This document shows, piece by piece, positions 23,365 through 33,058 of a stretch of DNA of 64,000 nt. The number at the start of each line of letters is the position of its first letter. The stretch's first letter is position 1. Under the pieces are notes generated by a model, which was not told where the DNA came from, made no database searches, and was given only the letters and a program-made list of their open reading frames with translations. Both the position numbers and the translations under genes were made by a program. This DNA comes from Heterobilharzia americana (taxonomy: Eukaryota > Platyhelminthes > Trematoda > Strigeidida > Schistosomatidae), in NCBI GenBank assembly GCA_944470555.2, contig OX104132.1, forward strand, positions 2,055,755 through 2,119,754, in the 5' to 3' direction.

Positions 23365-23720
23365 GGAATTCGGAAATATTTCAAGTTGTTATTCATCGAA
23401 GACTGACATCAGTTGGAGGAACAAAGGAAAGCTGGAAACACTGGACAGCTGTCTCGTCCTAGTATGGGACTCCTCAGCAGTGCACACCCATGACCCCAAC
23501 GTCCCCAGATCGAACCCGCGACCTTCAGGTTCCGCGACCAGCGCGTTGCCATTAAGCCACTGGGTCAGAATCCAGCCGTCCATATTTCCAACTTATATTA
23601 GCTAATGATATAGAGCAACTACCACCCAACGTCATCGTTGAGTAACTGTCCTCATGACCATCAGGCTTTGCCCCCACCGGTCACGACTTCTCAGTTGCAA
23701 CTTCGTGAATCACCTCTGGA
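23365..23720 (-). mobile_element. tRNA-derived SINE, group B, with well-preserved hammerhead stems
   Basis: Reverse-strand SINE: tail with gacatcagttggaggaac (23404-23421), hammerhead-like region 23439-23483, tRNA-like head with B-box (GATCGAACCCGCGACC on the forward strand, 23508-23523) and A-box remnant (23540-23560), then the shared upstream segment to 23720. See the ncRNA entry for the ribozyme core. Confidence 0.8.
23439..23483 (-). ncRNA. Hammerhead-like ribozyme, group B, one core substitution
   Basis: On the reverse strand: stem I GCACTG (23478-23483), catalytic box CTGAGGA (23471-23477), stem II GTCC-CATACTA-GGAC (perfect 4 bp, 23456-23470), then GAGA where GAAA is required (23452-23455), short stem III CAGCTGT and the cleavage triplet GTC, then CAGTG closing stem I (23439-23443). 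Order and spacing are those of a type I hammerhead. The A-to-G change in the GAAA box should strongly reduce activity. Confidence 0.65.
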
Positions 23721-23749
23721 AGCTAGTCACCAATAAGCACCAGTTTAGC

Positions 23750-24045
23750 TGAATTTTGAGGGAGTTGTGGGGATTTGGAAATATTTCAAGTTGTTATTCA
23801 TCGTAGACTCTTCAGCAGTGGACACTCACGACACCTCCAGAGATCGAGCCTTCGACCTTCAAGTTCCGTGGCCAACACGTTACCATTGAGCCACTGGGTG
23901 CGCACTGCTGAGGAGTCCCATACTAATCTGACGAAACAGCTGTCCAGTGTTTCCAGCTTTCCTTCGCTCCTCCAAATGATGTCAGTCTACGATGAATAAC
24001 AACTTGAAATATTTCCAAATCTCCATAACTCCCTCAAAATTTAAG
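23750..24045. mobile_element. Fold-back group B SINE with intact hammerhead core
   Basis: Composite of a reverse-oriented tRNA head (23835-23900, ccattgagccactggg and ttccgtggcc) and a forward hammerhead plus tail. The outer 60 bases (23752-23810 and 23975-24041, including gttattcatcgtagact) are inverted repeats of each other, so the whole unit can fold into a hairpin. The likely origin is recombination between two opposing SINE copies. Confidence 0.72.
23902..23950 (+). ncRNA. Hammerhead-like ribozyme, group B, all core residues present
   Basis: Forward strand: stem I GCACTG (23902-23907), CTGAGGA (23908-23914), stem II GTC....GAC (3 bp closing a long loop, 23915-23932), GAAA (23933-23936), short self-complementary stem III CAGCTG with cleavage triplet GTC ending at 23944, then CAGTG (23945-23949) pairing back to stem I. 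Every position of the CUGANGA and GAAA boxes and the NUH triplet is satisfied. Stem III, four pairs with no loop, is as short as in Sm-alpha ribozymes, which are known to work poorly as monomers and better as dimers. Activity is inferred, not shown. Confidence 0.68.
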
Positions 24046-24365
24046 GAATTTTATGCCATTTTTTAATGTATCAAGTTAACTCATTGTGACATGAAAGAGG
24101 AATGAGTAGTTCGGTGAACAGTCTCTTTCTAGCGATTTCCTACAGCCTGTAAGATGATAAATCGAAACTTCTGAATCTTTTTTGACTACCTTTGAGATGT
24201 GAACATATCTCTTCAATATAAGTGTAGAACATGGGCACTGTAAGAGAATATGATTCCATATTGGATTGGTTTATTTGACTTGAGTACAACAGTTTTATCC
24301 CTCTAACCTTATTGTGTAGTTGTGTATTATTTGATACATTCCTTGAAACAGCCGAATGTTTTTCT
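24045..24365. other. Unassigned AT-rich stretch
   Basis: Nothing recognised between the fold-back SINE and the PLE fragments. Confidence 0.4.
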
Positions 24366-24369
24366 TATT

Positions 24370-24895
24370 CGAGTGCGTTATTCAATATTTAGCTAAATTT
24401 CTATGTTCCGTTAATCTGACTGACCCTAACCGACTAGTTCGACCTATGTACTTCATCTCATTCACAATCATTACATGGTATTTGATAGATCAGATTATTT
24501 TGCTTAATTGGTTCTACCGGATCCTTAAACTAGGTAACAAAGCTTATCTCTAAGTGAGTTTGTTGGTTTCAATATCACTCTGATTCGAGATTTTTTGAGG
24601 AATGACCCTTCCTTGCAGTTTCTGATGTACCTTCGTTATGTGGTAACACAATGGAGGCTGTGAACTTCATTCTACTTGTGTTATCGTTAGCATTTCATTT
24701 CTTGTGTGTTCATACGAATTTCTTATTAGACTGTAGATGGTAATTATTAACTATCAGCACTTCTTCTACGTGTTCCAATCCCTTGTTTAAGTCGTTGCAC
24801 TGACTAGTCAGTTTTCTAGCTGTATCATTTAGACATTTGACTAAGCCTGCCTTCACTGATTGATATTGCATGATGAAGGTACATCAGAAACTTTA
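24370..24895 (-). mobile_element. Penelope-like element C-terminus with GIY-YIG endonuclease, reverse copy
   Basis: Reverse-strand coding remnants in order: GLVKCLNDTARKLTSQC (24790-24845), VEEVLIVNNYHLQSN (24730-24775), ASIVLPHNEGTSET (24610-24655), IKQNNLIYQIPCNDC (24480-24525), then MKYIGRTSRLGSVRLTEHR (24395-24455). The last block is the endonuclease core: Y-I-G-x-T-x-R, the downstream Arg and E-H. PLEs use this endonuclease for target cleavage. Frameshifts and stops interrupt it. The 5' edge, near 24880, abuts a second PLE copy in the opposite direction. Confidence 0.72.
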
Positions 24896-25225
24896 TGTAA
24901 GATCCTCAACAAGGCTAGAATTAAGGTGGCATTTAAATCAACCAATTCACTCACAGATAAGCTTGGTCAGCTGGCTTAAGTATCTGATAGAACCAATTAA
25001 GCAAAATAATCTAATCTATCGAACTCTATATAGTGATTATGAGTGAGGTGAAGTACATAGGTGAAACTAGTCGATCGAGATCAGTTAGATTAGTGGAACA
25101 TAGAAATTTAGCTGATTATAAAAAGACTGATCCGAATAAGATCAATAATCTTGTAAAACACTTAACTAGACTTGGTTGGATGAAGCCACTGTACTTAAGT
25201 CCAATATACTTAGGTGGAGATAGAG
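24870..25225 (+). mobile_element. Penelope-like element C-terminus with GIY-YIG endonuclease, forward copy
   Basis: Forward remnants: EGTSETLCKILNKARIKVAF (24880-24940), KSTNSLTDKLGQLA (24938-24980), a stop-broken linker, then VKYIGETSRSRSVRLVEHRN (25050-25110) continuing LADYKKTDPNKINNLVKHL. The GIY-YIG residues (YIG, R, E-H) are all present within a clean 80-residue frame. It is cut off at about 25230 by the 3' end of a reverse RTE copy, which probably inserted there. No RT domain is attached. Confidence 0.78.
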
Positions 25226-25234
25226 GGGGATTGA

Positions 25235-25765
25235 TCATTATATTGTCTGTCCCTTGGCTTCCTAGTGGAACATAGGGATTCAGTAGTACGTCTCCATTAC
25301 ACTCTCTTCTCTGCAATCCATTGAACCAGGCTCCACGACAGCCCACAACCTCTCATTTCTTCCTCACACACCATATCACCCTCACCTCGGACGCCCAACT
25401 TTTCGTTTCCCATGCGGGTTCCACTCAAGCACCTGGCCTGACACGTGATGTCCCCGAACAGTCTTCTCAGTGCATGTCCAATCCATCTCCACTTCCTACT
25501 TCTGCATATTTCCTGAGTGATAGGTTCTCGCTTCGTTGGTTCGTTGCCAGAGTCAGTTCCTTGTTGATTATTCTCACTGGCCATCTGAGCTTCAGTATAC
25601 AGTGGGCGTAGGTGCTAGTTGTTGATGAATATCTGTAGTTTGTTGGAAATCCCTTTAGTAACAAGCCAAGTCTCTGAATCATCACATAACAGCACAAATC
25701 TGGATGTTGTTCACGCTTTATGCTGAGTGCAGTAGTTCTCCACACTGGTTTCAGGTTGATGATAC
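25235..25765 (-). mobile_element. RTE-clade LINE, 3' end only
   Basis: Reverse-strand 3' fragment: the end near 25245 (ccttggcttcctagtggaac complement), the WRWIGHALRRLFGDITCQARCLSG block at about 25420-25490, and the first frame edge near 25745. It interrupts the preceding PLE GIY-YIG coding region, giving a relative age: the RTE insertion is younger. Confidence 0.8.
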
Positions 25766-26455
25766 GTTATAAAGATCTAATCATTCTCCTGTCACTTGTA
25801 TTCTATGAATTTAGAGTTCCGATCCAGTGTAAAAGTAAATCTCTTTCCTAGGAAGCATTCTGACTGAAAATGGATTCCAATCACACTTCATAGACTAAAC
25901 TATCAATCCAAGACGTTGCAAATGGAAGTATATTACCTTATTGATGAAGATGTTTTATATGAATCTGAATTTTAAAGGTGATTCTCCCACTGCTACCCTA
26001 AAGAGAAGGAACATTCTTTGCATCAACAATAAGACCAGCATTCTCTTATTGCCCAGAAACTTCTAACAACTCAAAGGGAAAACGTTTACATATAACCACA
26101 TATATGTGTATATAGCAAGCTACCTGCTCTTGTGGAATCAGGTCGTTCGACGCGATTGTTATCCAACACAGTTCAGAAGAACTATCCCATATGGTTAGTA
26201 ATAAAACCAAAGAAAATCCTCTCTGCATCGCCGAACCTCCAGTCATCCACCCAAACATCCATCTGATAAAGCGCAACGTGAAAAAAGTAAAAATTTAAGA
26301 TTGCAGAGTTTGAGTATCAAATCACTGAGAATAATGCCATCCTCCTTTGCACATAATCCGTGGCTACGAAACTATATGTGACCAATTCCTAAATAAGTGA
26401 ACAGTTCAAGATCACCAACTAGGTGCTATCACGCACACCAGATCAATGATCCGAG
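25765..26455. other. Unassigned stretch up to the palindrome edge
   Basis: No coding feature recognised; the last 60 bases show faint, diverged similarity to the sequence just outside the other palindrome arm at 36291. Confidence 0.4.
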
Positions 26456-26457
26456 CC

Positions 26458-26830
26458 AGTCTCGAATGATACAATACAACATCTACGAAATTGTATCAAC
26501 ATAATTACACTACTTAAAAAACAGTAAGTAGCTTACAAACGGCAGCTAAAACAATACAGAACAAAAAATGTTTATACACCTTGCTGAATCACACTAGAAT
26601 CAATCTGGACACACGTTTCACCCCACTTCAAATTCATCATCTCATTTCTTACGCATAAGAAGAGAGATATGATCTCAAATTCTCAAAATGACAAAACATA
26701 TCACATGATCTTGATTGTGTTGTGTTCTCTGAGTAGCTCGGTTGTTGTTGTTTAATCGTGAAGCTTTCATCGCCTTCCCAGACAGTGACATCGACATCAT
26801 CATCAGAAATAACTTCAGTATGAAGTGAGC
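26458..26830 (-). mobile_element. PLE 3' untranslated region
   Basis: Reverse strand, downstream of the PLE C-terminus. It contains TGATGATGATGTCGATGTC ... GATGAAAGCTTCACGATT and a ctactcagagaacac motif (26720-26810) that recur, more diverged, at 37.15-37.2 and 49.24-49.33 kb. Farther down is a gggtgaaacgtgtgtccag segment (complement, 26605-26625) that resembles a hammerhead 3' half but lacks a convincing CUGANGA. Confidence 0.55.
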
Positions 26831-26835
26831 TGTCA

Positions 26836-28245
26836 CTATCTCTCCCTCAGTGATTTAGTGGCTTCCTCTGATGATGTGGTCTGTGATTGGTTGTTCCCTC
26901 CTATTCTTGTATCATTGACTGGCTGCATAGACATTCCTGCTGCCTGTCCCTCTGCTTCACCTCTCACCTTCCTCTCGTTCATCATCTTTCTTATTCCTTG
27001 ATATGTTGGGTCTGTGTCTACACATCCACTGATTGCTGAATGATTGACTGGTGTCAGTGCCAAGCTTCTAGGAATTCTCTGACGACATTCTTTGTTTTAC
27101 CTCTTTCCTCTCTCACTCAAACATTTCTACATTGTCCAAATTCAATTCATCTCATTAGTTGTCATCCACATACATTGAAATGAGTGATGAAATGTCGTGT
27201 GTTGCGTTTAATAGCCAATTGGTGTTCACATGTAGACGAAGTCGAAGGTGGGCGGCCACTTTGTCCAATGTGTAGTGTTGACTACAGTTATTCCATTTCA
27301 TTTTCTAAATCATATTCGGTTCGTCTTCTTTGCGTCTTGCATCCTTTGCTTTCCACAATAGTGTTTGCAGGCAATTTGTTGGTTAATGAGTGGCCACACC
27401 AATTCCAAGTGGTTTGACTCAGTAATCTTGTCGTGATTTCTGATACAATCTTTATGTATGGTAGGATGGATGATGCGTCTGTTGATTTCTCTGTATGACT
27501 TTGTAGTTGACGATGTAGGGGATAGGCATGTTGTGATAAAGTTTCGTGTGTAGCCGTTCTTCTTCAGGATGGACATCAAGGAATTTTCTTCATCTCTCCG
27601 AGAAGTTGTTGTATTGTAATGTATTCTCACTCTTCTGAATAGAGTATGCACGCAACTTATCTTGTGGGTTGTTGGGTTGTTGCTATTGTACTTGAGGATT
27701 TGGTCAGTCAGTGTGTGTTGGCTTCCTGTACACTTGGGTTCCCAGCTTAACCACATTTGTCCCACTGACTACAACATCCAGGAATGGTAGTTGATTGTTT
27801 GACTCCTTCTCCATTGTGAATCTGAGGTCACTAAAAACGTTGTTGATCAAACTATGAGTCTTTTCTATATCATCCTATTTCATAATGACAGAAGTGTCAT
27901 CCAAATAGACAATCCAGAATTTCGGTTTGATGACAGGTAGAATAATTGTTTCCAGTCTCTGCATCACTCCTTCTCCAATTAGTCCGGATATCCATCATCC
28001 CATCGAACTTCCTTTCATCTCTTCGTATATCTTGCTGCACAATTGGAAGTATGTTGTCATACAAAGGTTGATGAATCCCATCAGACACGGACATTTGAGT
28101 TTTGTGCATTCTGTAAGGCTTGTATATTCATTGAACCGAAGCGACATCATGTCCTTGGCCAATAGAGGTTCGATAGATGTGTGAAGTACTGTGACATCGA
28201 AGGATATCATTAATTCATCGTTTTATATGCAAATGGCTTTGATGA
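26836..28245 (-). mobile_element. Penelope-like element, RT palm to C-terminus, left palindrome arm
   Basis: Reverse-strand PLE 3' half. Recognisable in order: SFDVTVLHTSIEP (RT motif A, about 28165-28205), KGSSMG (motif B, 27995-28012), WIVYLDDTSVIM (catalytic motif C, about 27870-27910), NNQLPFLDVVVSG and VYRKPTHTD (27720-27800), a YTGQSGRP-type endonuclease start with CEHQLAIKRN (27200-27270), and the C-terminal DTDPTYQGIRKM block (26975-27010). Intact PLEs prime on nicked ends and reverse-transcribe there. Several frameshifts and a stop right after motif B make it inactive. Truncated at the 5' side near 28245, next to a SINE. Confidence 0.8.
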
Positions 28246-28264
28246 ATATTTGCCCGGCAACGAT

Positions 28265-28560
28265 AATTTCACCTCACCTCTGAGGTTTTTGTGAGGATTT
28301 ATTAAATTCAGATCAAATATAAGGACACCTACTCGACGATGGCATTGGGTAGAGGTCACACGATTCAGTGAACTGACAGAAGTTGAAAATATGTACGAAT
28401 GGAACCCGAAGCTCCTGGGTTCCACCCCTCGAGGTGGGGTGATCGGTGTACACTGCTGAATGAAGAGTCTTACACTAGTTAGACGAAAAAGATATCCAGT
28501 GCACTCAGGGCTCCAATGAATCCCCAAATGAGATCAGTCCATGAGAAATATATGCCGGAA
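28265..28560 (+). mobile_element. tRNA-derived SINE, group B, left palindrome arm
   Basis: Forward SINE: upstream segment (28318-28360), B-box-like region (cctgggttccacccc, 28408-28422), hammerhead-like CACTG-CTGAATGAAGAG...GAC-GAAA...ATC-CAGTG (28451-28501) and tail. The catalytic box has a 4-5 base insertion relative to CTGAGGAG, and stem III pairing is lost, so activity is not expected. Stem I CACTG/CAGTG is kept. Confidence 0.7.
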
Positions 28561-28800
28561 TTCGGTGGTCATTTCACCCTCTCCCTTCGTCTTCTCCCTA
28601 TTAGGGAAGACAATGTTCTCATGCTTCAAGTGATGTATGTTGACTTTATGGATCACAAATAAAGCTATCAACACACATACCGTGCTTAAATATAATCACC
28701 TAAAATATCACTCTGAAAGTGAAGTTTATATTCGCTTGCTTGTTTGTTTACTTACAAATTCACATAGTAATCTCAGAAACCATTAAGCCACATCATCCTG

Positions 28801-28802
<2 letters not shown>

Positions 28803-28831
<29 letters not shown>
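28803..28831. repeat. GA dinucleotide microsatellite
   Basis: Short GA run in the left arm; its mirror is the CT run at 33918-33943. Lengths nearly agree between arms. Confidence 0.93.
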
Positions 28832-28832
<1 letters not shown>

Positions 28833-28839
28833 CTAAAGT

Positions 28840-30215
28840 ATGCACTGAATTCGAAACTATGACCAGAAGAGACTGGTTGGATTCAGGAAGTACAAATCAT
28901 GTGCCGACCGAATTGCAACGCCACACTACACATCATCATAGAACAGAGTATAGAATTGCAGTCAACTCAACTCTACCTGAACGACATCGACTTTGAAAAG
29001 GCTTACGACAGCGTCGATCGAGAAGTAATTTGGCAGGCAGCTGCTTCAACACTACGGTTTTAGTGCAACAAATCCTCACCAACCTCATTCAACAACTATA
29101 TGAAAACACCACATGCCAAGTAATTCACAATAGGAAGCTCAGTGATGTCTTTGAGTGAAGACATTTTGACAGGTAAGACAAGGCTGTCTACTATCATCAC
29201 CTACCATCTTCCTGATTGTGGTCGACTGGACTAGATCATGCAACAGACAATGAGGAGGGAGAAGTGGTGGATAAGCTGGACTTGGGAAGAGATCCTAGAA
29301 GATTTGGATTTGGCCAAGGATGATGACTTGTGTCTAATATCGCGCACACTTGAAGATCTACAGGTAAAGTCCATCAAGTGGACAGAAGAGGCGAGGCAGC
29401 GTAAAAGGGACTTCCTTCAGGTGAACGTAGAGAAGACGGAGGTGAGGATGATACCCAACCAACGCCACCACCAGCAACAACAACAACAACAGCAACAACA
29501 AGCTCGAATCACGATCAACGGGAGAATCCTGAAGGAAGTAGCCTCTTTCACCTACCTAGGCAGGGCAACACCATTTTAACTGCAGGCGATACAGGCACAC
29601 ACGAGGATGTCAAAGCCAGCTAGCATCGGAAAGACAGCAAGACAGGCTTTCCTGCATTAATCTGAAAGCAGTGTGGAGATCTACTGAACTCAGCATAAAG
29701 CGTGAACAGTGTCTGGATTTTCAACACCAATTCAGTCAAGTCAGTGCTGCTATGTGATGGTTCAGAGACTTGGCGGAGGGTTACGAAAGGCATTTCGAAC
29801 AAACTAAAGACATTCGTCAACAGCTGCCACCTACGCTGGCACAATACTGACACTCAGATGGTCAGAATAATAAGAATACGCAACAAGGAACTCACTCTGA
29901 AAACGAACCAACGAAGCGAGAACCTATCCCTCAACAAATATGCAGAAGGAAGTGGAGATGGGTTTGGCATACACTGAGAAGACCATTCGGGGATATCACG
30001 AGACAGGCCAGGTACTCTAATGGAACCTGGATAGGATACGACGAGTTAGGCGTCGGAGGTGAGGGTGACACGGAGGAGAAGGAGGAGAAGAAAGAAATGA
30101 GAGCTTGTGGGCAGTTCTGGAGCCAGGTTCAAAAGGTTGCAGAGAACAGAGTGGAATGAAGCGGGATATTGAAGCCCTATGTTCCATTAGGAACCCAAGG
30201 AACATATAATATTGA
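28840..30215 (+). mobile_element. RTE-clade LINE, RT to 3' end, crossing the palindrome edge
   Basis: Forward 5'-truncated RTE: the YKSCADRIAT region (28890-28920), IDFEKAYDSVDREVIWQ (28985-29035), a palm remnant in the frame at 29238-29579 (LDLAKDDDLCLISRTLEDL, catalytic FADD lost), a poly-Gln tract (29465-29500), FTYLG (29550), and the C-terminal block with SLNKYAEGSGDGFGIH (29925-29975). It ends near 30210 at the AAT tail. The first 600 bases are mirrored in the other arm and the rest is not. Confidence 0.83.
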
Positions 30216-32030
30216 TAATAAATCTCAGTAATCACCTGATAAACTCGATTAACGCAACATAATCTATAGCCAGTTTTTTCTAGTTAAAGTAACTTAGGCT
30301 ACATTGTCTTCAATTTCGTTCTCATTCAACCTTAATTCATTGATACTTGTGATCTTCGATCGCTATACTGAGTCAAATCGCTTCACCTTTGTGGACAGAC
30401 AGCCTCCTATGCTTCACTAAGCTACACAATTAACTATCACTCCAGATAGATAAACCATAGGCTGTGACTTAGATTTTGATTTCACTTTCAATCATCACTA
30501 CCCACAGTTTCATTGGAGTCTAGATTAATGTGCATTTCATTGTATTCAGAAGTCACTTATCAGTCGTGTTCACTCACCTCGGGGCTCGAACCCGATTCTA
30601 ATGATTTTAAGCATCAAAGCAAAAGATATTGAACATACAATTATTAAAGATGTTTTGGAAATTTTATTTGAAATGAAACAACAAACAAACAATCATTTGT
30701 CTTTGAGAAATATTCATGATGGTGAATCAGTTTGAAAGTTTTGTCTTCGTGTATACTTTCCATTCATTAGAAGAGATGGGTATTGATTATATCCAACTGA
30801 CGAGGCTCAAACAAGACGAAATCTTTGTCATGGACTCCATTACGAATCCCAAATATGAATATGACATGATGTCCAAAATGTTATGTTTCACTGTGTGTTA
30901 CGTTTCTAGTAAACAGACTAAAATGGAACCATAATCTACCACAGTGCTTAAGTATTACTCCTATACTATTCTGCATTTTTATTTCAAATATCTGTAAAAA
31001 ATAAGTTTTGCTCATGTAGTTGCGCTTTGTTGTTTCTCTTCAACACTAGAAAGAGTTTCTACCCTCTATTTGTTCGTTACTTTGGTTCCAAACTCTCCGG
31101 GATGACCCCACCATCACCTAGCGATTTGATTGGCCAATTCAAGGTCTTTCGCTAGTCACTCGAAGACGACAGGATTCCATAGTTTGATTTATTTATCAGA
31201 ATATATATTCTTCAATTGATTATGTTTTGTTAATGAAATTTATACTCAGAGAATTATCTTACCTAACAGTCTATGAAGGATACGAAGCTAACGCGGAAAC
31301 AAATCGACTCTAACCCGAATCAGAACGTCAGCCACCACCACCACCACAACAACAATACCACCGACGAGAGAAGACTAAGAAGAGAAGACAGACCGTTACA
31401 GGCAGCTTTTAACTGTCTCAACAACCAGTCAATGCGGTTGAATAGATGCATTCCTAGATGATCTTGACAACACAAAATCAAAATATAGTTAACAACCAAT
31501 GAGAAATCAACCTTGAGAGGAGAGGGAAGAAAAACTAGTAACGGTGTGAAAACAGCCATGTAGACTATTTTCAAGGTCATGGGCAAAACGAAACAGGCTA
31601 AAGCTATGCAAAATTAAAGGCTTATAGCAGAATGTTTCCATTTCCTCATCTAACTTCAAAAGAATCTTCGTTGTTACTATTCGATTACCTGGTGACTACG
31701 GATACTTTTAAACCTCATAGTTGAAAAGGTTCTGGCATAACTTTGATCAAATTGGTGGCATCGATGGTATACTGTGAAAGAAGTGTTCGATTTCATGTCG
31801 ATGAATTCCTTGAATATCACTTTCTTGATGAGACAACGATACATGGTGTGAAACTTGGAAACGAGTCAAAAACTAGAATAAAACAAATAGAATTTTGCAA
31901 AAGCATTTTTACTACTTCCGTTATTTGGCGACACAGTGTAACTATCTACTAAGGTCGATATCAATTTCAATTCTGCATGGTTGACCCTCGAAAATCACTA
32001 CTTCTCATAAGAACTTCAGAACATCGATCT
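30215..32030. other. Palindrome IR-B spacer, mostly unassigned
   Basis: No gene identified. Around 30370-30510 a forward group C SINE trace (tail ttcactttcaatcatcac) is visible, and a reverse B-box-like motif (ggggctcgaacccgat) lies at 30580-30595. Frames at 30716-30934 and 31743-31952 are 60-75 residues with no recognised domain. A CCA/CAA-rich tract is at 31330-31360. Confidence 0.5.
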
Positions 32031-32034
32031 CCGA

Positions 32035-32190
32035 TCTAATAGGTAGATGGTTAGCGCGTTCATCGAGAAACCTGAAAGTTCCGAGCTCGCTCCACAGTGG
32101 CAAGAGTCATAAGTGCGCACTGCTGAGGAGTCCTATCCTGGAACGAAACACCTGTTCAGTGCAGTAAGGTTTCCAACTATTCTCTTCGAA
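32035..32190 (+). mobile_element. tRNA-derived SINE, group B, with hammerhead core
   Basis: Forward SINE: A-box-like GGTAGATGGTTAGCG (32041-32055), a B-box-like ttccgagctcgctcc (32080-32094), hammerhead at 32117-32162 (separate entry), then a short tail cut by the TA microsatellite at 32196. Confidence 0.72.
32117..32162 (+). ncRNA. Hammerhead-like ribozyme, group B, intact boxes and 6-bp stem I
   Basis: Stem I GCACTG (32117-32122), CTGAGGA (32123-32129), stem II GTCC-TATCCT-GGAAC (bulged A), GAAA (32145-32148), short stem III CACCTGT, cleavage triplet GTT (allowed NUH but usually slower than GTC) at 32154-32156, and CAGTGC (32157-32162) giving a perfect 6-bp stem I. All catalytic positions are present. 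With 23902-23950 this is the best-preserved member of the group. Confidence 0.66.
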
Positions 32191-32191
32191 A

Positions 32192-32195
<4 letters not shown>

Positions 32196-32231
<36 letters not shown>
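32196..32231. repeat. TA dinucleotide microsatellite
   Basis: About 17 TA units directly after the SINE tail, which suggests the microsatellite grew from, or was the target of, the SINE end. Confidence 0.95.
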
Positions 32232-32234
<3 letters not shown>

Positions 32235-32524
32235 CCAGAAATTGATATATTGAAAAGAATTTAAACAATACTGACAAGTTTGATTCACTTCAATGTTCAA
32301 TGTTACCTTTCAGTGTGAACAGTAATCATGTATTGGTTGTTTTTATCTATACTTGACCGATAAAATAGACAGTTTTATTGCACCCGGTTCCATAAGCGGT
32401 TATCATCATTCATACTCCAGTGAAACTTGAAATATACAAATGATGATCAATAGTTGTAGCGTTGCATTTCAATATTCACATTGAGCTGATAGAGAATATT
32501 TGTAACTGAATAGAATGACTTTGA

Positions 32525-32871
32525 TGGTATTCCATTCTCTGAACTGGATGATTTATTTGTGAAACCTTCACATTGTCATTCTAGACAACATCATCATCTG
32601 CATAAACTTCAGAAAAATCTGACCTAAATCATCTACTTCACAAGTATCAGATTAGTAGTATATCACACCGAGCGACCTTGTGTGTCATTGGTTGTTTCAA
32701 CCAACACCTTATCACTTTCTCAACATTCGTTTCGATTGGTTGTTCTGATGACCTTGAGATTTGACCATCTTGTCACTTCGTATTGGTTGATCGATTAGGT
32801 CCATATCAATATGTGTGTTGACCATTGTCTGACCGAAATACCAAGCTCTGACATTATTTGTATCTCTTTTC
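32525..32871. repeat. Inverted repeat IR-E, left arm
   Basis: Reverse complement of 36881-37228 with only a few differences over about 347 bp; paired coordinates sum to about 69752, a different axis from IR-B. The right IR-B arm lies wholly between the two IR-E arms. It contains a PLE 3'-like motif (gcagatgatgatgttgtc on one strand). Confidence 0.9.
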
Positions 32872-32924
32872 TTGGTTAACGATGAGTTGTGCAAACATCT
32901 TTTTGTGAAAGTAATGATGGATAA

Positions 32925-33058
32925 TGGCTAGCAGTGGAATCCAGGATGCGCATTTCATTATATTTGGGATTTGTCAGCTGGATGTCTCTGCTTCCCCGTG
33001 AGGGATGTTGTTCCCAAGGGGATTCGGAGTCGGGAGAGATCGCTTCAAACGCCAGAGC
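32925..33058 (-). mobile_element. Sm-alpha-like SINE (group A), decayed hammerhead, inserted in RTE
   Basis: Reverse strand: tRNA-like head GCTCTGGCGTTTGAAGCGAT with a B-box-like CTCCGAATCCCC (33000-33055), then hammerhead remains CTGACAA...TGAAA...CATCCTGGATTCCACTGC (about 32935-32995). The catalytic CTGANGA has become CTGACAA, so it should be inactive. The head end joins directly to RTE sequence at about 33057. Confidence 0.75.

Larger units (their letters stand above)
26458..29437. repeat. Palindrome IR-B, left arm (about 3 kb)
   Basis: Reverse complement of 33311-36290 with only scattered substitutions. For example, the 151-residue frame at 27310-27765 differs from its mirror by one residue, and the 105-residue frame at 28210-28527 differs by two. 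Paired coordinates sum to about 62748 from the outer end to the inner end, so indels are few. Contents from outside in: PLE 3' region, PLE endonuclease and RT, group B SINE, GA microsatellite, RTE RT piece. The inner edge is inside the RTE piece near 29437, after which the two RTE copies diverge sharply. Confidence 0.93.
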
